Below, piece by piece: positions 5,544 to 8,749 of a stretch of DNA of 8,749 bases. This stretch comes from Pseudomonadota bacterium (lineage in GTDB: Bacteria > Myxococcota > Myxococcia > Myxococcales > Myxococcaceae). The stretch lies in NCBI GenBank assembly GCA_023424585.1, contig JAFADT010000625.1, positions 1-8,749 on the forward strand. The letters run 5' to 3'. The position numbers were made by a program, and so were the translations under genes. The stretch's first letter is position 1; the number at the start of each line of letters is the position of its first letter. A model generated the notes under the pieces. That model did not search any database, had not been told where the DNA came from, and saw nothing but the letters and a program-made list of their open reading frames with translations.

Positions 5544-7679
5544 CTACCACACCTCACAACGGTTCGCGGCGGGCGCCACCATCGGCGACCCCGCGGGGCA
5601 GGAGAAGGCCTGCTGGAACTGCGGCAGGTTCACGTCCGGCCCCCTGACGCGCAGGAACGCCGGCGAGTGCGAGTCCGTCAGCGCCCGCTGCCGCGCAGCC
5701 TCGTTACGAATCTTCGAGCACCACGATTGCGCGTGCGCGAGGAAGAACTGCTGCCCCGGCGTGAAGCGGTAGGAGTTCGCCTTCGCCGCCTGGTCGGGGT
5801 GCCCGGCCAGGTACGCCTCCATGGCCGCGTACGCCAGCTTGAGGCCGCCCAGGTCCGCCACGTTCTCGCCCAGGGTGAGCTTGCCGTTCACCTTCACGTC
5901 GTCCACGGCGGTGTACTGATCGTACTGGTTCTTCACGCAGGCCACGCGCTCGCGGAAGGCCTTGTCCGACGCCGGGGTCCACCACGTGCGCAGGTTGCCG
6001 TCCGCGTCGAACTGGCGGCCCTCGTCGTCGAAGCCGTGGGTGATCTCGTGGCCCACCACCATGCCCATGGCGCCGAAGTTCACCGCCGCGGACGCGTCCC
6101 GTCCGAAGAACGGCGGCTGGAGGATGCCCGCCGGGAACACGATCTCGTTGGTGGCCGCGTTGTAGTAGGCGTTCACCGTGGGCGGCGACATGAACCACTC
6201 CTGCCGGTCCACCGGCTGGCCCACCTTGCGGAGCTGGCGCGCCTGCTCGAACGCGTCCGCCGCCAGCAGGTTGTCCAGGAACGAGTCGCGCTTCACCACC
6301 AGGCCCTCGTAGCTGCGCCACTGGTCCGGGTAGCCGATCTTGTTGGTGATCTTCTTCACCTTCACCAGCGCCTGGGCCTTGGTGTCCGCGTCCATCCAGG
6401 ACAGCGTGTCCAGGTTGCGCTCGAAGGACTGTTCAATCTGCTGGACCATGTCCAGCGTGGTGGCCTTGCCGTCCGCGCCGAACGTGCGCGCGATGAAGGG
6501 CTTGGCCAGCGGGTGCGGCAGCGCCTCGTCGGTGGAGTCCACGCACTTCTTCCAGCGCGCCAGGTCCGCCTTCGCGCCGGTGAGCACCGAGGACTCGAAG
6601 CGGAAGAACTCGTCGCGCAGCGCCTTGGGCAGGGCGATCTGGACGGCCTTCACCAGGTGGTAGGAGAGGTACGGTCCGATGTCGCTGGGGCGCTGCTGGC
6701 GCACCAGCGCGGACACCTCCGAGAAGAACTTCGGCTGCGTCACGTTGAGCGCCTCACCCGGCGGCAGCCCCACCTCCGCGAAGTACGTGTCCCACTGGAA
6801 GGCGGGCGCCAGTTGCTTCAGGCCCTTGCGCTCCAGCCGGTGGTAGACCTTCTCCGGCTCGCGCGTCTCGTCCTTGGGCAGCCGCGCGTTGGCCAGGCGC
6901 GTCTCGATGGCGAGGATGCCCGTGGCCTTGCGGCTGGCCACGAAGGGCGCGTCGCCGAGCAGCTCGAAGACCTTCTGCACGTGCGCCTGGTAGGCGGCGC
7001 GCGCCTCGCGCATCTTCACGTCCGGCTTGAGGTAGTAGTCGCGGTCCGGCAGGCCCAGGCCCCCGGCGTCCACCACGGCGATGACCTGCGTGGCGTCCTT
7101 CTGGTCCTGATCCGACCCGACGCGGAAGAGCGCGTTCACGTCGCGCGCGTGCAGCCACGCCACCGCCTTGGCGACCGCCTGCGGGCTCTTCAGGCCGTTG
7201 AGCTTCGCCAGGTACGTGCGCAGCGTGGGCAGCGACTGCTCCAGCTTCGCCTCGTCCATGCAGGAGCCGTAGTAGTCCCCCAGCTGCTTCTCTTCCGGGG
7301 TGCCCTCCCCCTGCCCTTCGGCGGCCTTCGTGAGGATGTCGCGCAGCACGGCCTGGTTGCGCTCGGCCACCGTCTCGAAGCCCCGGCTCCAGCGCGCGCG
7401 CTCGGCGGGGATCTCCGTGGTCTTCAGCCAGCCGCCGCAGGCGTACTGGTAGAAGTCGTCACAGGGGTTCACGGACGGGTCCATCACCGCGGCGTCCAGG
7501 CCCGGGGGCATGGGGCGCTCGGCCATGGGCACCTCCGAAGCCTCCGGCGCGGGCGCGGCCGGCGCGGCGGCGGCCACGGGGGCCGGGGGGGAGGCCTGGG
7601 GCGGCTCGGGGGTGGGCTCCGCCGTCTTGCAGGCGGCGCCAAGGACACAGGAGGCGGCGAACAGGGCCAGTCGCTTCAA
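5544..7679 (-). CDS. M13 family zinc metallopeptidase lipoprotein (neprilysin/PepO-like)
   Basis: 711 residues with the TTG start at 7679. The frame also allows TTG at 7700 (7 more residues), but only 7679 has a well-placed Shine-Dalgarno (GGAG, 6 bases before), and it gives a clean signal sequence MKRLALFAAS. Cys17 (LGAAC) or Cys11 is the probable lipidation site, though neither lipobox is ideal. A Pro/Ala-rich tether (about 18-55) follows. The N-terminal M13 domain starts at NPCDDFYQYACGGW (from residue 71). The catalytic domain has NAYYN (503-507, substrate binding), the zinc motif H544-E-I-T-H548 with catalytic E545, the third ligand in E605-NVAD609-LGG, and the family-typical terminal C708-E-V-W711. 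All catalytic residues are present and the length is normal, so it should be an active oligopeptidase cutting peptides on the N-terminal side of hydrophobic residues. The location is probably the outer envelope. It lies 229 bases downstream of the chalcone-isomerase-like gene. Confidence 0.93.
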   Translation of the reverse strand: MKRLALFAASCVLGAACKTAEPTPEPPQASPPAPVAAAAPAAPAPEASEVPMAERPMPPGLDAAVMDPSVNPCDDFYQYACGGWLKTTEIPAERARWSRGFETVAERNQAVLRDILTKAAEGQGEGTPEEKQLGDYYGSCMDEAKLEQSLPTLRTYLAKLNGLKSPQAVAKAVAWLHARDVNALFRVGSDQDQKDATQVIAVVDAGGLGLPDRDYYLKPDVKMREARAAYQAHVQKVFELLGDAPFVASRKATGILAIETRLANARLPKDETREPEKVYHRLERKGLKQLAPAFQWDTYFAEVGLPPGEALNVTQPKFFSEVSALVRQQRPSDIGPYLSYHLVKAVQIALPKALRDEFFRFESSVLTGAKADLARWKKCVDSTDEALPHPLAKPFIARTFGADGKATTLDMVQQIEQSFERNLDTLSWMDADTKAQALVKVKKITNKIGYPDQWRSYEGLVVKRDSFLDNLLAADAFEQARQLRKVGQPVDRQEWFMSPPTVNAYYNAATNEIVFPAGILQPPFFGRDASAAVNFGAMGMVVGHEITHGFDDEGRQFDADGNLRTWWTPASDKAFRERVACVKNQYDQYTAVDDVKVNGKLTLGENVADLGGLKLAYAAMEAYLAGHPDQAAKANSYRFTPGQQFFLAHAQSWCSKIRNEAARQRALTDSHSPAFLRVRGPDVNLPQFQQAFSCPAGSPMVAPAANRCEVW

Positions 7680-7685
7680 TGCGTA

Positions 7686-7689
7686 CTCC
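7686..7689 (-). promoter_or_regulatory. Ribosome binding site deciding the TTG start
   Basis: Minus-strand GGAG lies 6 bases before the TTG at 7679. The longer alternative TTG at 7700 is preceded by CTCACCCC with no purine-rich element. This supports the shorter 711-residue form of the M13 peptidase. Confidence 0.6.
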
Positions 7690-7715
7690 AACACGGACAA
7701 GGGGTGAGAATCCGG

Positions 7716-7738
7716 CGCGCATCAACCCCTGATGCGCG
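7716..7738. promoter_or_regulatory. 9-bp perfect inverted repeat upstream of M13 gene
   Basis: CGCGCATCA (7716-7724) and TGATGCGCG (7730-7738) are perfect inverted arms around a 5-base ACCCC spacer. The element is 36 bases upstream of the peptidase start. No T-run follows it on the minus strand, so it is not a good terminator; an operator or a leader hairpin fits better. On the minus strand a TTGAAG (7755-7750) lies just upstream and could be a -35 box, but no matching -10 is clear. Confidence 0.4.
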
Positions 7739-7756
7739 GGGGCATTCCAGCTTCAA

Positions 7757-7772
7757 GTCACTCGCGTGTGAC
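7757..7772. promoter_or_regulatory. Short operator-like dyad
   Basis: GTCAC-T-CGCG-T-GTGAC is a 16-base near-palindrome (14 of 16 positions symmetric) about 20 bases upstream of the larger inverted repeat. It could be a regulator site for the M13 gene. At this length chance occurrence is likely. Confidence 0.2.
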
Positions 7773-7829
7773 AGGGCCGCCCTCCGCTGTCCACCAGATG
7801 AAGCAATGGCGCCGCGCGTGAAAACGACG

Positions 7830-7881
7830 GCGCCCCGCGAAGACGCCCCCTCTGCGTGAAGAGGGGACGCTCGCGGGGCGC
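7830..7881 (-). terminator. Long hairpin terminator of chalcone-isomerase-like gene
   Basis: An 11-bp outer stem (GCGCCCCGCGA 7830-7840 with TCGCGGGGCGC 7871-7881) and a 7-bp inner stem (CCCCTCT with AGAGGGG) flank a small asymmetric internal loop and cap. It starts 27 bases past the stop of the upstream minus-strand gene. On that strand it is followed by CCGTCGTTTTC, a short T-run. It should separate that gene from the M13 peptidase gene. Confidence 0.65.
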
Positions 7882-7908
7882 GCGAAGGACGCCGGGTGAA
7901 GCCCGGGG

Positions 7909-8472
7909 TCAGTCCTCCTTGCCGAGGATGCCGTCCTTGAGGCCGTTGTCCACGGGGTCCTTGCCCAGCCACACGGAGAAGAGCGCGTCCGCGAAGTCCT
8001 TGCCCTCCACGTCGATGGACTGGCCGCCGGTCACCTGCACGGTGGTGCCCTTGCCGGGGACGTAGGTCAGGGTCAGCTCCTGGCCCTCCTTCACCTCCGC
8101 GGGGATGGCGGCCTTGAAGTTGTCCAGGCGCCCCTGGAGCTTGGGCATGTTCGCGCCCGCGCTCTTCTTGAAGCCGTTCTCGATGGCCTCGGTGATCTGC
8201 TCCTTCTTGAGGTCGCGCTTCATGAACATGCGCACGCGCTTGACCTCGTCCGCGTTGAGCAGCGCGGTGGCGTCCTGCGTGGGGTGCTCCACGTAGAGGC
8301 CCAGGGTGTAGACCTTGAAGATGGCCTTCTTGCGCAGGCCCACGCCGTTGAGCTTCAGCTCCTTGCCGGCCACGGTGGCGGTATCCGGGTACTTCACCCC
8401 CGCGATCTCCTTGGCCATCACGGGCGCGGCGAGGGTCAACGACAGCAGCACGGCGGTCAGCGTCTTCTTCAT
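7909..8472 (-). CDS. Exported chalcone isomerase-like protein
   Basis: 187 residues. It starts with a Sec signal peptide (MKKTLTAVLL core, VMA cleavage after A20), so it is probably periplasmic. The mature protein opens with the strand pattern of bacterial chalcone-isomerase-like domains: AGVKYPDTATVAGKELKLNG, then GVGLRKKAIFKVYTLGLYVE (about residues 24-62). Later come a helix-rich RVRMFMKRDLKKEQITEAI segment (about 80-98), a DNFKAAIPAEVKEGQEL stretch, and a C-terminal FADALFSVWLGKDPVDNGLKDGILG helix. In this family the fold resembles plant chalcone isomerase and fatty-acid-binding homologues, but flavonoid chemistry is not expected; a lipid or small-molecule-binding role is inference. The start is firm: GGAGG lies 6 bases before the ATG at 8472. 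A minus-strand TAGGTT (8517-8512) could be the -10 box, without a clear -35. A hairpin terminator follows, so it is probably a single-gene unit. Confidence 0.85.
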   Translation of the reverse strand: MKKTLTAVLLSLTLAAPVMAKEIAGVKYPDTATVAGKELKLNGVGLRKKAIFKVYTLGLYVEHPTQDATALLNADEVKRVRMFMKRDLKKEQITEAIENGFKKSAGANMPKLQGRLDNFKAAIPAEVKEGQELTLTYVPGKGTTVQVTGGQSIDVEGKDFADALFSVWLGKDPVDNGLKDGILGKED

Positions 8473-8676
8473 GGAAATCCTCCGGTGGGTTCCTGCGCGA
8501 TGTTGGACGCAAACCTAGCCATGCGTCTTCACGAAAGGATCCGCGAAGCACGCTCGCGCCTTGACGTGCCGCGGCGAAACCGCTCGGAAGACGACGTTCC
8601 TCGCGGCCCCGGCCCCGCGCGCCCCACCCCGGAGGGCGCGTCCGGCCCCGGGTTCCAATCAAATACAGACACCCGA

Positions 8677-8691
8677 TGAAACACTGTTTCA
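8677..8691. promoter_or_regulatory. TetR-operator-like perfect palindrome
   Basis: TGAAACACTGTTTCA is a perfect 15-base palindrome about a central C. Its form matches operators of AcrR/TetR-type repressors, which often have TGAAAC/GTTTCA arms. It is followed at once by a 6-bp hairpin, TCTCCC-GACA-GGGAGA (8694-8709). No gene is complete in 8473-8749, so the controlled gene is likely beyond the right edge. The chalcone-isomerase-like gene starts 205 bases away in the opposite direction and is a less likely target. Confidence 0.5.
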
Positions 8692-8749
8692 CCTCTCCCG
8701 ACAGGGAGACGGCGCGGGGTGGATTAGTGGCTCATTTCCGGCCTCACTT

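Noticed and set aside
4206..7859. Very long open frame (about 1217 codons) on the + strand
   Set aside because: It runs across the radical SAM, YeaQ-like and M13 genes in other frames. Its translation is Arg/Gly/His/Val-rich low-complexity sequence typical of a shadow frame in GC-rich DNA.
7892..7906. CCGGG-TGAAG-CCCGG hairpin just past the chalcone-isomerase-like stop codon
   Set aside because: The stem is only 5 bp and has no T-run; the larger hairpin at 7830-7881 is the better terminator.
8618..8640. GC stem CGCGCCC/GGGCGCG as a terminator
   Set aside because: It has a 9-base loop, no T-run on either side and no gene ending next to it; such stems are common by chance at this GC content.
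8676..8749. Open frame from ATG 8676 (MKHCFTSPDRE...) running off the window
   Set aside because: Only 24 codons are visible, there is no Shine-Dalgarno, and the start lies inside the palindrome. It cannot be told from chance without the downstream sequence.
1..8749. CRISPR arrays, insertion sequences, integrases or long direct repeats
   Set aside because: No regularly spaced repeats, transposase-like proteins or flanking direct repeats were seen.

Overview
The window is strongly GC-rich with dense coding on both strands. It uses GTG and TTG as well as ATG starts and carries several lipoproteins and exported proteins. Together with a PPC-repeat surface protein, an M13 lipoprotein peptidase and a LanM-like enzyme, this suggests a myxobacterium (Myxococcaceae such as Myxococcus or Corallococcus). 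That placement is an inference from gene content and style, not from a database match.

Layout: (1) 1-1239, + strand: the 3' part of a secreted protein built from PPC-like beta-sandwich repeats; its start lies outside the window. (2) 1254-1450, +: what looks like a broken small zinc-ribbon gene, with its N-terminal half in one frame and its C-terminal half in another. (3) 1447-1616: a self-contained tRNA-Gly(CCC) unit with a near-consensus sigma-70 promoter and a 14-bp hairpin terminator. (4) 1630-2316, -: an unrecognised lipoprotein, divergent from (5) 2504-4162, +: a free-standing LanM-type lanthipeptide dehydratase domain with no cyclase domain. (6) 4213-5247, +: a PA0069-type radical SAM protein, 50 bases downstream. 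(7) 5265-5513, -: a small GlsB/YeaQ/YmgE membrane protein, convergent with the radical SAM gene and 30 bases downstream of (8) 5544-7679, -: an M13 (neprilysin/PepO-like) zinc metallopeptidase lipoprotein. (9) 7909-8472, -: an exported chalcone-isomerase-like protein with its own terminator. (10) 8473-8749: a non-coding end with a perfect TetR-operator-like palindrome.

Most genes look like unrelated housekeeping or envelope functions. The exception is the LanM-like protein. It appears to keep the residues for both Ser/Thr phosphorylation and phosphate elimination, yet ends where the LanC cyclase would begin. No precursor peptide or transporter gene is visible beside it. It is the best candidate here for an undescribed modification system.

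No gene-free stretch exceeds 300 bases. The longest are 7680-7908 (two inverted repeats and a terminator) and 8473-8749 (promoter-like region and palindrome).
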